A DNA stretch of 64,000 bases. Origin: Clarkia xantiana subsp. parviflora (Eukaryota; Streptophyta; Magnoliopsida; Myrtales; Onagraceae). Shown one piece after another: positions 22,197-32,910 of this stretch. Below the pieces are notes generated by a model. That model ran no database searches. It was not told where the DNA came from and saw only the letters and a program-made list of their open reading frames with translations. The position numbers and the translations under genes are program-made. Each line of letters begins with the position of its first letter. Position 1 is the stretch's first letter. The DNA lies in the NCBI GenBank assembly GCA_036873135.1, contig JAPTYO010000023.1, positions 7,451,834-7,515,833 on the forward strand. The letters run 5' to 3'.

Positions 22197-22884
22197 TGTT
22201 ATGTTCGCTTCCACTTGGGCAGCTTTGGGCTTTTTCCTTCACGAACAGGCTTCTTTCTTCACAATCGGGCTCGAGATGTGTGTATAAGGACGGGAACGCC
22301 GCGATCCTTAAAATACAATCACCGAGCTAATCTCTCAATCCTCGACCTTGAACTTTTAATCTTCGGGTCCTGCACGAGGGGCAGTAACCAGCGTGGGAGG
22401 GGGGAATGCTGGTTGGGCCCACTCCGACGCTCAAGTTAGAACTTCTAGAGAGAGAAAGCCTTAGAGAGAAGTCAGAGCATCCAAAGTCCAAAAGTGAGGG
22501 AGTTGTTTAAAATGAGAGACCTAGGCCCCTATTTATAGGGAACCTAAGGATCATGCTCAGTTTTGAATGGCTTGATGTCGGTATGTAGGAATACGTATAC
22601 CGTCATCAAGGTGGACTATGCGTGCACAGACTTCTCGCAATCGGCAAAAATAAATCGGGACGAGCGCGGAGAAAAACGGTAATCCGGACCTACTCGAATT
22701 GCTAAAAACAATCCGGGACGGGTCCGGATTGCCTTATGCAATCCGGAAGTCCTTCAGCCCGAGAATTGCGCGTATCCCGGACTGTTTTAGACTTGGGTGT
22801 CCGCGAAAGGGTTTTTACGGGTTTTGGGATATTTTACGAGGCCCGAAATGTAAATACGAACCCGAATTGGACATATATCTAAAA
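22197..22884 (-). repeat. 5' LTR of the element in the rDNA
   Basis: Direct partner of 13162-13846 (688 bp), with the same orientation and TATA region ('ctatttatag', 22529-22538). Its outer end reads ...ATATATCTAAAA instead of the expected ...ATATCGAACA, so the terminal dinucleotide has mutated. Confidence 0.9.
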
Positions 22885-23870
22885 GTTGCCATAGGACGGT
22901 TTCATCGGTTGCTCCATGTGCAACGTCCGGGAGTGTTTTTGGGGGTCTGGATGATCATACAATCACCCACATGCCGCAAACATCCCATTCGCAAGTGGAG
23001 CTCCCATCCGACACCGCCCTGTAGCACGATACTTGGTGGTCGTCCGAACATCCGCCAACGTGGTAGCTAGTTCCTAGGTGGGCATGAGAGTTTATCCGGT
23101 GTCCCGTACCATCCGTTCCACCTTCTTCAACAACCCATGTTCCACCACGAACCGAGTGGCAATCGGTGATATTTTTCGATCGTAGGGGAATTTCCGTCAT
23201 TTTGTCATACCAACCGAATTGTCCATCCTGTTGTCGGCCAGAGGCCTTTCTCCAGTTGCATCATGTGGGAGTGTTTGTGGGGGTCTACGGCACCAGCCGA
23301 TCACCCCCAAACCGCAAACATCCCATCTGCAACCGCACCGCCGAATCTGTCAATTCATATTAGCCGTCCGAACATCCGTCAACGGTGTTAACCAATAATT
23401 CCTAGGTGGGCATGCGAGTTTGTCTGGTGTCCCGTACCATCCGTTTCACCTTCGGCAACAACACATGTTCCACAACGAAAAGATTGGCAACCGGTGGAGT
23501 TTTTCGATCGTAGGGGCATTTCCGTCAACGATGGAAACCAATAATTCTTAGGTGGGGGCATGCGAGTTTATCTGGTCTCCCGTACCATTCGTTTCACCTT
23601 CATCAAAACACATGTTCCACCAAGGAAGGATTGGCAACCGGTGGAATTTTTCGATCACAGGGGCATTTCCGTCATTTTATCCGACCCACCAAATTTTCCA
23701 CCACCCCTTCGGCCTGGGCCAAGGTTACCAATGTTTTGCAGGGGCAACATGTGTAGCAACATATTCTGGGTTGCTTGCTCGCATTAGATCATCCCTTGAC
23801 AGGGGGGCTGGCCACTCCCCCCTAAAGAGCTTTATTTAACAAAACTGCCTTGGAAGGTGTAGACATTGGG
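22885..23870 (-). repeat. rDNA ETS/spacer with about 329-bp subrepeats
   Basis: Two copies of a unit of about 329 bp, plus a shortened one of about 148 bp, are marked by 'cctaggtgggcatg' (about 23073, 23401, 23546), 'cccgtaccat' and 'tttcgatcgtaggggcatttccgtca'. It starts directly beyond the LTR insertion and leads into the 400-bp spacer array, so it is the upstream part of the ETS or promoter-proximal spacer. A run of G on the minus strand (CTCTTTAGGGGGGAGTGG, near 23806-23830) could be the RNA polymerase I start region, by loose likeness to the plant TATATARGGGG start. That is a guess. Confidence 0.6.
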
Positions 23871-26800
23871 GGTGCTTGAACTAGCACCAGTTTTTTTTCA
23901 AATGCTTTTATATCAATCAAAAAAAGTCGGAATCGCTAATTTTGTAGTAAACTCAATAGTGGTACCAAGAACATCTCCACCAAGTTTCACGCAATTATCT
24001 TGAGAATTGCTATTTTTTCTTAATTTTCCGAGCTAAAAACCCGAAAAATTCAAATATTCGTAAAAAAAATCACCAAATCAGCCGAACCAAGTTTGGATGC
24101 CTTCTAACATGTTTTCACAACATATAGGTCGAAACACATCCAAAGAATCGATGGAAACGCAAATTTTAGCAATCGCCCACCTGCCATGCCAAGGCACTGT
24201 CAAGGCGTGGGAAAATCCCACAACCAAGGCTGCCAGGCATGGGAAAATCCCACAACCAAGGTTGCCAGGCGTGGGAAAATCTAGGCTTGGGCATAAAAAC
24301 CGGTCCGGCCGGACTGGTTCGGAACTGGTCTGGAACCGGTCCGGAGTGGACCGGTCCAAATTAGACTGGTTTGTAACCCCTAAATTGGAACCAGTCCAAG
24401 GGGTAGACCAAACTAGTCCAATTAACCAGTCCGGACCGGACCGGTTTTGAACTGCTTTTAAGTAAAAAAAAAAAAAAAATGTTTTGACTGCATTTGACTG
24501 AGACTAGTTTCTTTTTAAAAAAAAAAAAAAAACCGGTTTTGGACCGGTTTTTACGGGTTTTTAATGATAAAACCGGTCCAACATATAAAACCAGTCCAGG
24601 ACTTGTTTTTTTAAAAAACAGGCCAAAACCGGTTCTGGACCGGTTCTAACCAGTCCAGTTTTTTTTAGACCAACCTAAGCCAATATAAAACCCTAGTCAT
24701 TACTGGACCGGACCGTTTAAAACAGTTCCGGTCCGGTTCGGAACCGGTTCGGGCTGAACCGGTTCAGTGCCCACCCCTAGGAAAATCTCACAACCAAGCC
24801 TCCCAGGCGTGGGCAAGTGCTTGGCAAACGCACTCTTGGAGCAACCATCTCGGAATCGCTCCAAAATTTGTAGGGATGTCACTAGTGGTACCAAGGGCAC
24901 CTCCACCAAGTTTCACGCAATTATCTCGAGAATTACTATTTTTTCTCAATTTTCCGAGCTAAAAAACCGAAAAATTCAAATATTCGTAAAAAATCACCAA
25001 ATCAGCCGAACCAAGTTTGGATGCCTTCTAACATGTTTTCCCAACGTACTAGTCGAAAAACATCCAAAGAATCGATGGAAACGCAACTTTTGGTAATCGC
25101 CCACCCGCCATACCAAGGCACTATCAAGGTGTGGGAAAATCTCACAGCCAAGGCTGCCAGGCATGGAAAAATCTCACAACCAAGGCTGCCAGGCGTGGGC
25201 AAGTGCTGGGCAAACGCACTCCCGGAGCAACCATCTCGGAATCGCTTCAAATTTTGTAGGGACGTCACTAGTGGTACCAAGAGCACCCCCACCAAGTTTC
25301 ACGCAATTATCTCGAGAATTGCTATTTTTTCTCAAATTTCTGAGCTAAAAACGCGAAAAATTCAAATTTCGTAAAAAATCACCAAATCTGCCGAACCAAG
25401 TTTGGGTGCCTTCTAACATGTTTTCCCAACGTACTAGTCGAACACATCCAAAGAATCGATTGAAACACAACTTTTTGTAATCGCCCACCCGCCATGCCAA
25501 GGCATTGTCCAGGCACTGTCCATGCACGGTCCAGGCACTGTCCAGGCACAGTCTAAGCACTGTCCAGACGTGGGAAAATCTCACAGCCAAGGCTTCCAGG
25601 CGTGGGCAAGTGCTTGGCAAACGCACTCTCGGAGCAACCATCTCGGAATCGCTTCATATTTTGTAGGGACATCACTAGTGGTACCAAGAGCACCTCCACC
25701 AAGTTTCACGCAATTATCTCGAGAATTACTATTTTTTCTCAATTTTCCGAGCTAAAAACCCGAAAAATTCAAATATTCGTAAAAAATCACAAAATCAGCC
25801 GAACCAAGTTGGGATGCCTTCTAACATGTTTTCCCAACGTACTAGTCGAAAATCATCCAAAGAATCGATGGAAACGCAACTTTTGGTAATCGCCCACCCG
25901 TCATGCCAAGGCACTGTCAAGGCGTGGGAAAATCCCACAGCCAAGGCTGCCAGGCATGGGAAAATCTCACAACCAAGGCTGCCAGGCGTGGGAAAATCTC
26001 ACAACCAAGGCTGCCAGGCGTGGGAAAATCTCACAACCAAGGCTGTCAGGCGTGGGCAAGTGCTAGGCAAACGCACTCCCGGAGCAACCATCTCGGAATC
26101 GCTTCAAATTTTGTAGGGATGTCACTAGTGGTACCAAGAGCACCTCCACCAAGTTTCACGCAATTATCTCGAGAATTGCTATTTTTTCTCAAATTTCCGA
26201 GCTAAAAACCCGAAAAATTCAAATATTCGTAAAAAATCACCAAATCATCCGAACCAAGTTGTGATGCCTTCTAACATGTTTTCCCAACGTACTAGTTGAA
26301 GAACATCGAAAGAATCGATCGAAACACAACTTTTGGAAATCGCCCACCCGCCATGCCTAGGCACTGTCCATGCACTGTCCAGGCACGGTCCAGGCACTGT
26401 CCAGGCGTGGGAAAATCCCACAGCCAAGGCTTCCAGGCGTGGGCAAGTGCTTGGCAAACGCACTTCCGGAGCAACCATCTCGGAATCGCACCAAATTTTT
26501 CAGGGACGTCACTAGTGGTACCAAAAGCACCTCCACCAAGTTTCACGCAATTATATCGAGGATTGCTAATTTTTCTCATCCGAGCTAAAAACCCGAAAAA
26601 TTCAAATATTAGTAAAAAATCACCAAATCAGCCGAACCAAGTTTGGATGCCTACTAACATGTTTTCCTAACGTAATAGTCAAAAAACATCGAAAGAATCG
26701 ATCGAAATGCAACTTTGGGAAATCGCCCACCCGCCATGCCAAGGCACTGTCCAGGAACGGTCTAGGCACGGTCCAGACACTGTCCAGGCACGGTCCAGGC

Positions 26801-27489
26801 ACTGTCCAGGCGTGGGAATATCCCACAGCCAAGGCTTCCAGGCGTGAGCAAGTGCTTGGCAAACGCACTTCCGGAGCAACCATCTCGGAATCGCTTCAAA
26901 TTTTTCAGGGACGTCACTAGTGGTACCAAGAGCACCTCCACCAAGTTTCACGCAATTATCTCGAAAATTACTATTTTTTCTCAATTTTCCGAGCTAAAAA
27001 TCCGAAAAGTTTAATTTTTTGTAAAAACCCACCAAATCAGCCGAACGAAGTTTGTGATGCCTTCTAGCATGTTTTCCCCCCACAAACCAGCCGAAACACA
27101 TCCAAAAAATCTATTGAAACGCAAGTTTTAGTAATCGTCCACCCGCCATGCCAAGGCACTGTCCAGGCACTTGCCCAGTGTCATGCCATGGAACTCCCTA
27201 TGCACTTTCAAGCCACTTCCCATGCGCTTTCCAAGCACGGCCATTGCACTTGGCAAGACACTTCCCATGAAGTTGCCAAATAACGGTCAATACACTTAGA
27301 CAACTGTAATATTTGAGTTTAAGTGTTTGCGGGCTACGCACGGATTAATAATGAACATCTAGCGGTCCCTTTGATATGCAAATGACGTGGGCATAACTTG
27401 TGCGAGTGCTTCCAACTTTTTTTTTTAGTTATGAACGATAAGCATCGACATAAAAGTAAGAGAAGTTTGGAAAGTTGACGAATGTATGA
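23871..27489 (-). repeat. rDNA intergenic-spacer subrepeat array (7 copies, about 380-450 bp)
   Basis: Seven copies of a subrepeat are anchored by 'atgccttctaacatgttttc' at about 24097, 25021, 25407, 25814, 26263, 26647 and 27057. Each includes 'actagtggtaccaagagcac', 'tttcacgcaattatctcgag' and a variable core of short units ('ccaaggctgccaggcgtggg', or 11-bp 'ccaggcactgt/ccaggcacggt' runs), which explains the length differences. The first interval is 924 bp because a hAT element sits in it. Adjacent to the 25S 3' end at 27490 and in matching orientation, this is the spacer of a 45S unit. ORFs here are repeat by-products. 27100-27489 is unique spacer and 3' ETS. Confidence 0.85.
24282..24779. 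mobile_element. Non-autonomous hAT element in the rDNA spacer
   Basis: Ends TAGGCTTGGGCAT and GTGCCCACCCCTA form the terminal inverted repeat, and a perfect 8-bp target duplication GGAAAATC flanks it (24274-24281 and 24780-24787). Inside are dense AACCGGTT-type repeats and no ORF. An 8-bp duplication with TAGGG(c/g)TGGGCA-type ends is diagnostic of the hAT superfamily. Confidence 0.9.
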
Positions 27490-27911
27490 GGGGAGGGACG
27501 AATCGAAGCGACAAATGGCTGAATCTCAGTGAATCGTGGCAGCAAAGCCACTCTGCCATTAACAATACCCCGTCGCGTATTTAAGTCGTCTGCAAAGGAT
27601 TCTACCCGCCGCTCGGTAGGAATTGATTCAAGGCGGCCCACGTGGCTAGTCTGCCGCGGAGGCTACACCAACGCACGTGCCCTTGGGGACCGGATGGCCC
27701 CTACTGCAGGACGGCAATCAGGCGGCGGGCGCATGCGTCATTTCTAACCCGGATTCTGACTTAGAGGCGTTCAGTCATAATCCAACGCACGGTAGCTTCG
27801 CGACACTGGCTTTTCAACCAAACGCGATGACCAAATGTGCGAATCAACGGTTCATCTCGCACTAGGTTGAATTACTATTATGACGTTGTCATCAGTAGGG
27901 TAAAACTAACA

Positions 27912-27947
<36 letters not shown>

Positions 27948-27982
27948 ATTGGTGGGTGAACAATCCAACACTTGGTGAATTC

Positions 27983-28015
<33 letters not shown>

Positions 28016-28190
28016 TGATCAAAAAGCAACGTCACTATGAACGCTTGGCTGCCACAAGCCAGTTATCTCTGTGGTAACTTTTCTGACACCTCTAGCTTCA
28101 AATTCCGAAGGTCTAAAGGATCGATAGGCCACGCTTTCACTGTTCGTATTCGTACTGGAAATCAGAATCAAACGAGCTTTTACCCTTTTG
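27490..28190 (-). pseudogene. 25S rRNA gene, 3' terminal 701 bp
   Basis: On the minus strand this ends GTCGCTTCGATTCGTCCCTC at the 25S 3' terminus. It includes universally conserved large-subunit blocks such as GATAACTGGCTTGTGGC (one change near 28060) and GGTTTAGACCGTCGTGAGAC near 27920. The match begins abruptly at 28190 within ...CAAAAGGGTAAAAGCTCG. Compared with the plant consensus as I remember it, many positions are C-to-T or G-to-A changes, as expected of a methylated, non-functional copy. Confidence 0.95.
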
Positions 28191-28988
28191 ACATAGCTAG
28201 TTAGCAGGCATGAAAAATAGGACACCACTTAGCTCGGTTCCTAGATCCGCCAATAGTGGACCCTCTTCTTAGTGTCGCTCATGGCGTCGTACCTTAGTTT
28301 CAATGCATTCATCGACTCCAGGAATCAACTCAACGAAATGTGGGGCGGGATCCAAAGGGAAAAGTAGCTCAGCCCAGATCCGGCTCGACAGTCGATGGGT
28401 CTCCGGGGCAGCTGACTTCACTGGCAGAAACGTATCGTAGACAGCTCAGATCCGGCGCAACGGTCGATGTTTGTGCTGGTCTCTGGAGTCGTTGGCTTCG
28501 TCAGAAGCCACACATCTCTTACACTCAAGAATCGCGTCGGGAAGAGAATGCTATTTCTCCTTTAAAGCAGTTTAAACTACTGACTACCTGTTATTATTAT
28601 TCCCAAAAGCCTAAAGCTTGATAACTTATATGGGCTGGGCCTTATCCTCTGGGTTTGTGTTTGGTTAGCATAGTGTTTGGGTAGTGTGTATTATGAGTAA
28701 TTTTTAAATACCGGCTTCTTTTTCTCTATTTTTAAAAATCGTTTGATTTTTTTTTTCACCCATTCTATTTTACATATTGTGATGTACACGCGCAGGTACA
28801 ACACCTAGTACATATATTAGCTAATAATGTGTTTGTATCGCATATTTATTAGTATTAGTTAATTCATAACTATTTTTTTTTAAACCAAGAAATATGAACT
28901 ACCTACAACTTCAGGCTGAGTTCCTGTGACTTCAAACCAGAATCCTGTGACTTAGGACCAGGTTAAGACAACTTCAGACTCTTGTAAC
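28191..28988. other. Unassigned DNA beyond the 25S breakpoint
   Basis: The 25S match stops at 28190. 28191-28620 is moderately GC-rich with a repeated phrase ('cagatccggc...cggtcgatg', 28375 and 28448) and a 93-codon frame (28340-28621) that I do not recognise. 28620-28988 is AT-rich. No gene is supportable. Confidence 0.4.
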
Positions 28989-29446
28989 TAGGGGTGGCAA
29001 TGGGTCACGGGTAATCCGTGACCCGCGGGGCCCCGCCCCCATTTTGACCCGTTGACCCGCGATCCGTGACCCGTGGGGCGGGTACGGTTTTGGGGTCGCC
29101 CCGCCCCGTATGTGGATAATTTATATATATATATTACACATATTTATATAAAACTATATAGGTAATATTATACATAGTTAAAATAATTAGGATTTGTGAC
29201 TTGTATTTGGATTTGAAGTTAAATTTATTATTTGTGATTTAAATTTTAAATTGAATTTGTATATGATAAATATATAATTTAGGATTTAAATTGCTAATAA
29301 TATATTATATACCACTAATAGGTGACCCGTGGGTCGACCCGCCCCACCCCGCGAACTGTGGGGCGGGTACGGGTCGACCATCTCGGCCCGCGGGGCGGGC
29401 ACGGGGCAAGCGATACCCGCCCCGACCCACCCCGTTGACATCCCTA
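28989..29446. mobile_element. Non-autonomous hAT element (458 bp)
   Basis: Ends TAGGGGTGGCAATGGG and, on the complement, TAGGGATGTCAACGGGG. A perfect 8-bp target duplication CTTGTAAC lies at 28981-28988 and 29447-29454. Both subterminal regions are rich in 'gacccgcgggtc / ggggcggg' and the centre is AT-rich. No transposase. Confidence 0.93.
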
Positions 29447-29665
29447 CTTGTAACTTCTGGTTGGGTTCTTTCTTACCTTTCGGACTGGACTCCATTCCCC
29501 GATTTGGACTTTAATTATAATAATAATTGAAAAAAGGTATATAATTAAGGGTATTTATGTATCTTAATTGATTTATAATTATATCCTAATATCATACTCA
29601 TCTAAACAATGTATTATAATACCATATATAAGCTTTTTCTGAACATTGTATTAGCTAAGTATATG

Positions 29666-30768
29666 TAGGGCTGGGCATAAAAACCGGTTCGGGCGAACCG
29701 AACCTGAACCAAACCGAAACCGAACCAATACAAACCGGTTCTGACTGAACCGGTTCTTAAATGGTTCGGTTTTGATAAGGAATATATGGAGCGGTTTTCA
29801 ACTGGTTCAAAACAGGTTCTGAACCGGTTTTGAACCAGTTTTTCAGAACCACTTTTATTACATAAAGCCTAAATTGTTAAATAGTAACACACTCTTGCAT
29901 CTTTTTTTTTGGTAGATTAAAGGGCTATAAACAAGCCGAGTATCCGGCAAGCTCGACTCGACTCAGTTTACACTCGAGCCCGAACTCGACCAAGCCTTAA
30001 TTTTTCAAGCTCGAGCTCGACTCGGTGCCATACTTGACATGTTCGAGTTCAGCTCGATAAGGTTAAAAATTCAATTAAATACTAAATGGTGCATCTAAGT
30101 TCGAGGTCGAACTCTTCCTCGACTCAATATATACATATATAATATTATTACGTAAAACTCGAAAAACTCAAACTCGAACTCGAACTCGACTCGAATATGC
30201 TAAACAAAAAAGCTCGATTAGGCTCGCGAGCCTCTCGAGTCGAGTACAAGTGAACTCGAACTCGACTCGGTATCAAAAAATTTCAACTCGACTCGAAATT
30301 TAGCGAGTCGAATTTGAATATTGACCAAACCGATCTCGAGAAGCTCACGAGTAGCTTGAATCGTTTACACCCATAGGGTAGATCCTTCACTATTTGGGTT
30401 TGGTTCATATTGGATATATAGGTGGTCGTAGCAGATTTGTTTACTTATATATAGTTATTATATATTATGTTAGCTCATATCAGTTCTACAGTCAATTGAG
30501 TTTAGTTTTGAACTCGAAACTTAACTTATGAATAGTTCTATATTGGCCGTATATTTTGAATTTTAGTAAAAAAAAAAAAAGTGTATATTTTGAATTTTAG
30601 TAAAAAAAATGAAAAAAAAGGTTCAAAACCGGTTCTCCTATGGTTCGGTTCTAGGACCTAAAATCTGGTTCGGTTCTTACCTGGTATAGAAAACCAACTG
30701 AACCTAAAATCTGGTTCCGGTTCGGTTCTGAACCGGTTCGGCCAAAAACCGAACCATGCCCAGCCCTA
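29666..30768. mobile_element. Non-autonomous hAT element (1.1 kb) hosting a nested one
   Basis: Terminal inverted repeats TAGGGCTGGGCAT / ATGCCCAGCCCTA, with a perfect 8-bp duplication AGTATATG (29658-29665 and 30769-30776). Subterminal DNA is dense in AACCGGTTC repeats. The non-repetitive core ('ggatatataggtggtcgtagcag') recurs in reverse in the copy at 33121-33971. A second hAT element interrupts it at 29918-30375. Confidence 0.93.
29918..30375. mobile_element. Nested hAT element (458 bp)
   Basis: Ends of the type AAAGGGCTATAAACAAGC and, on the complement, ATGGGTGTAAACGATTC. Flanks TGGTAGAT and GGGTAGAT match at seven of eight positions. The sister element at 33121 lacks this segment, reading straight through the join, which confirms the insertion. 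The interior is full of 'gctcgactcgag' repeats. Confidence 0.8.
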
Positions 30769-31000
30769 AGTATATGTTGAATATCTTTATCAATACTTAA
30801 CTTATACATGTATTAAAGCCGATGATGATTGGACTCAAGAGGCAAATTTGTAGTATATCAAGTGGGTGTCCGGGATACCGCTTGGTTCGGATTTTTTTTT
30901 GTAAAATAATATAAGTATATTTTTAATAAATATTGTTAAAGATAACACTTGACACAATTATTAACGTAGACAAGTTGGTATGAGTAAGGGGTACTAGTTA

Positions 31001-31701
31001 GAGCATCCACAATGCACAACCCCCACTCCTATCCTACTTAATGCCACATTAACGTCGCATAATAAATATACTATTAAAAAAGAAGTTGTCAATCACTACT
31101 CCAATGGTGTCTACTAAGTTGACCCTACATGTTCTTTTAATATTAATAAAATTAACACTTTTTTCTTTTATACCATATCACTATATTAATGATGGGATGT
31201 AAGAGAGTGAATCCCTCGTTATAATGAAATTAATTTTGTCCATCTCCAATGTAAATGGACAACCCACCTTGCCACGTGGAGAAGTTGTCCTCTATTTTTT
31301 TTTCTTGCATTGTGAATGTTCTTAAGAGCATCCACAATCCACAACCCAAACTCCCATCCCACTTTGTGCCACATAGATGCCAACTAATAAAAAATAATAT
31401 AAAATATAAGTGTTTAGAAGTTGTCTATTACTACTTCAATGGTGTCTATATATATTCAACCCCAACCTGACCCTATATGTTATTTTATATTAATAAAATT
31501 AACACTTAATAAAAAGATTAACTAAAGAATATGATGAGAGATAAAATAAAATAGTGATATATTAATGATGGGATGTAAGAGAGTGAATCTCTCTTTGGAG
31601 GGATTGGACAACAAATTTGAGTAATCTCCAATGCAAAATGACGAGATAACATGTCACATAGAGGAGATGTCTTTCATATTTATGATGCATTGTGGATGCT
31701 C
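31001..31701. mobile_element. Tandem pair of 'GAGCATCCACAAT' MITEs
   Basis: Two related copies, 31001-31325 and 31326-31701, each open GAGCATCCACAAT and close with the complement (gcattgtgaatgttctt; gcattgtggatgctc). They share 'ttaatgatgggatgtaagagagtgaat' and 'attaataaaattaacact' inside. This is a common plant MITE type. A short TAGTT repeat flanks the pair but is not a clean duplication. Confidence 0.75.
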
Positions 31702-32910
31702 TAATAGTTATATATCTCCGAATCCCAATGTACTTTTCTTTTAGTCAATTTTTATTTGTTTTTTCCTAGGCTTCTTTTATTCGATTTCTTTTTCTGATTT
31801 TTTTTTCTCCCGGGCTTCTTTTTTAGTCCCTCCTTCGTTTTTTATTCTTTCTTTAATTTTTAGTCAAAAAAATTGTATGAGGCCTCTCTTTATTTTGCCC
31901 GAGGATTTAAGTATTTTTTTTTCTAAAGCTTCTTCGTGAGGTTCTCCTGATACTGCTTCGTGAGGTATTATTTAAAAAAAAAAAAAAAAAAAAAATTGAA
32001 AACGAGCAACTCGAGGATAACGAATAAAGTCCTTATATAAATATAGTTATAAAATTTAATTTCATTGAAACAAAATATTAATAATAATACTCGAGCAACC
32101 ATAATGTTTCACGGTGCCTCTTAAAAATCTGGAAAATCTATTTTTTTTTTTAAATTGCTAAAACAATATGAAGCAAAAAAAAGGCTACCAGAAAAGCTTC
32201 TTGTCAGTTGTCACTCGAATTTTAAAAATAATTTTTACAAATTTTGATTTATTCTATTTTAAATTCTATCCCAATACGAAAGATTTTTTTTTTTAAATTG
32301 CTAAAGAGACACGAAAAAAGTTCCCAAAAAATCTTAGTGTCCCTCTTTCAATTTTTTAAATAGTTTTAAAAAAATTGATCTGTCATATTTTAAATTCCGA
32401 CCCATATTAAAACCGATTTAAATTGTTATTTTATTATTATTATTTCTATAAAACCGTACTACGAACCCACTTAAATGATAATGTATATAACATATAATAT
32501 ATAATATATATATAATAATAATAATAAATAAACCAATGGTTCTACACTTCTACCTACTAAATACAATAAAAAAAAAGACCTTGAAGAACATCAGACATTT
32601 CAATTTGGAATGAATGTGGCAACTGGCAAACAATTGGCAGCACTAACATTATTTCAAGTAAAAAAAAAAATGGTACCGTATCCTATACAAAGATATACAA
32701 AGACAAGAACGCTATGCAAAATGTATAGAAGCAGACGGACAAGGCTGTTTGAGCCCCCTCACTCAACAAACATAACACTACACACCCCAATCATTCATTC
32801 ATCCACCTAATATCACTGCATAAATCAAGCCCCCAATTTTGCAGCACCATCAAAACTCACCCAAACTTCTTATTATTGGCACAATGAAATCAATTTCGTT
32901 TGATTACCTA
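31702..32910. other. AT-rich region downstream of the myosin-binding gene
   Basis: Low-complexity DNA with poly-T and poly-A runs (31975-31995) and a TA microsatellite (32480-32530). It includes the 3' UTR of the minus-strand gene that ends at 32911. No other gene is seen. Confidence 0.5.

Larger units (their letters stand above)
13162..22884 (-). mobile_element. Non-autonomous gag-bearing Tat-like LTR element, 9.7 kb
   Basis: Two nearly identical direct LTRs (13162-13846 and 22197-22884) bound a minus-strand element. Next to the right LTR is a TTTGGCGCCGTC primer site. Next to the left LTR is a polypurine tract (complement of 'cttgcccccgagtc'). Between them lie a gag-like ORF (20247-22145), a trace of protease (19017-19449), a 66-bp tandem array (15290-16240) and long non-coding DNA, but no reverse transcriptase or integrase. 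This is the layout of TR-GAG/LARD-like non-autonomous elements. Flanks GTTGT (left) and GTTGC (right) look like a 5-bp target duplication with one change. Mobilisation would need enzymes from an autonomous Tat relative. Confidence 0.88.

Noticed and set aside
20558..22439. Several plus-strand ORFs opposite the gag-like gene (up to 206 codons)
   Set aside because: They are antisense shadows of the 632-codon frame, without domain motifs or spliceable context.
24078..27000. Many ORFs of 60-124 codons on both strands in the spacer
   Set aside because: They repeat with the rDNA spacer subrepeats and encode no recognisable domain.
27314..27362. Possible Helitron end ('gcgggctacgcacgg...catctag')
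   Set aside because: The stem is broken and too far from CTAG, and it lies in unique rDNA spacer.
28790..28815. Possible Helitron end ('cacgcgcaggtacaacacctagt')
   Set aside because: It has CTAG-T but no convincing hairpin before it and no 5' partner.
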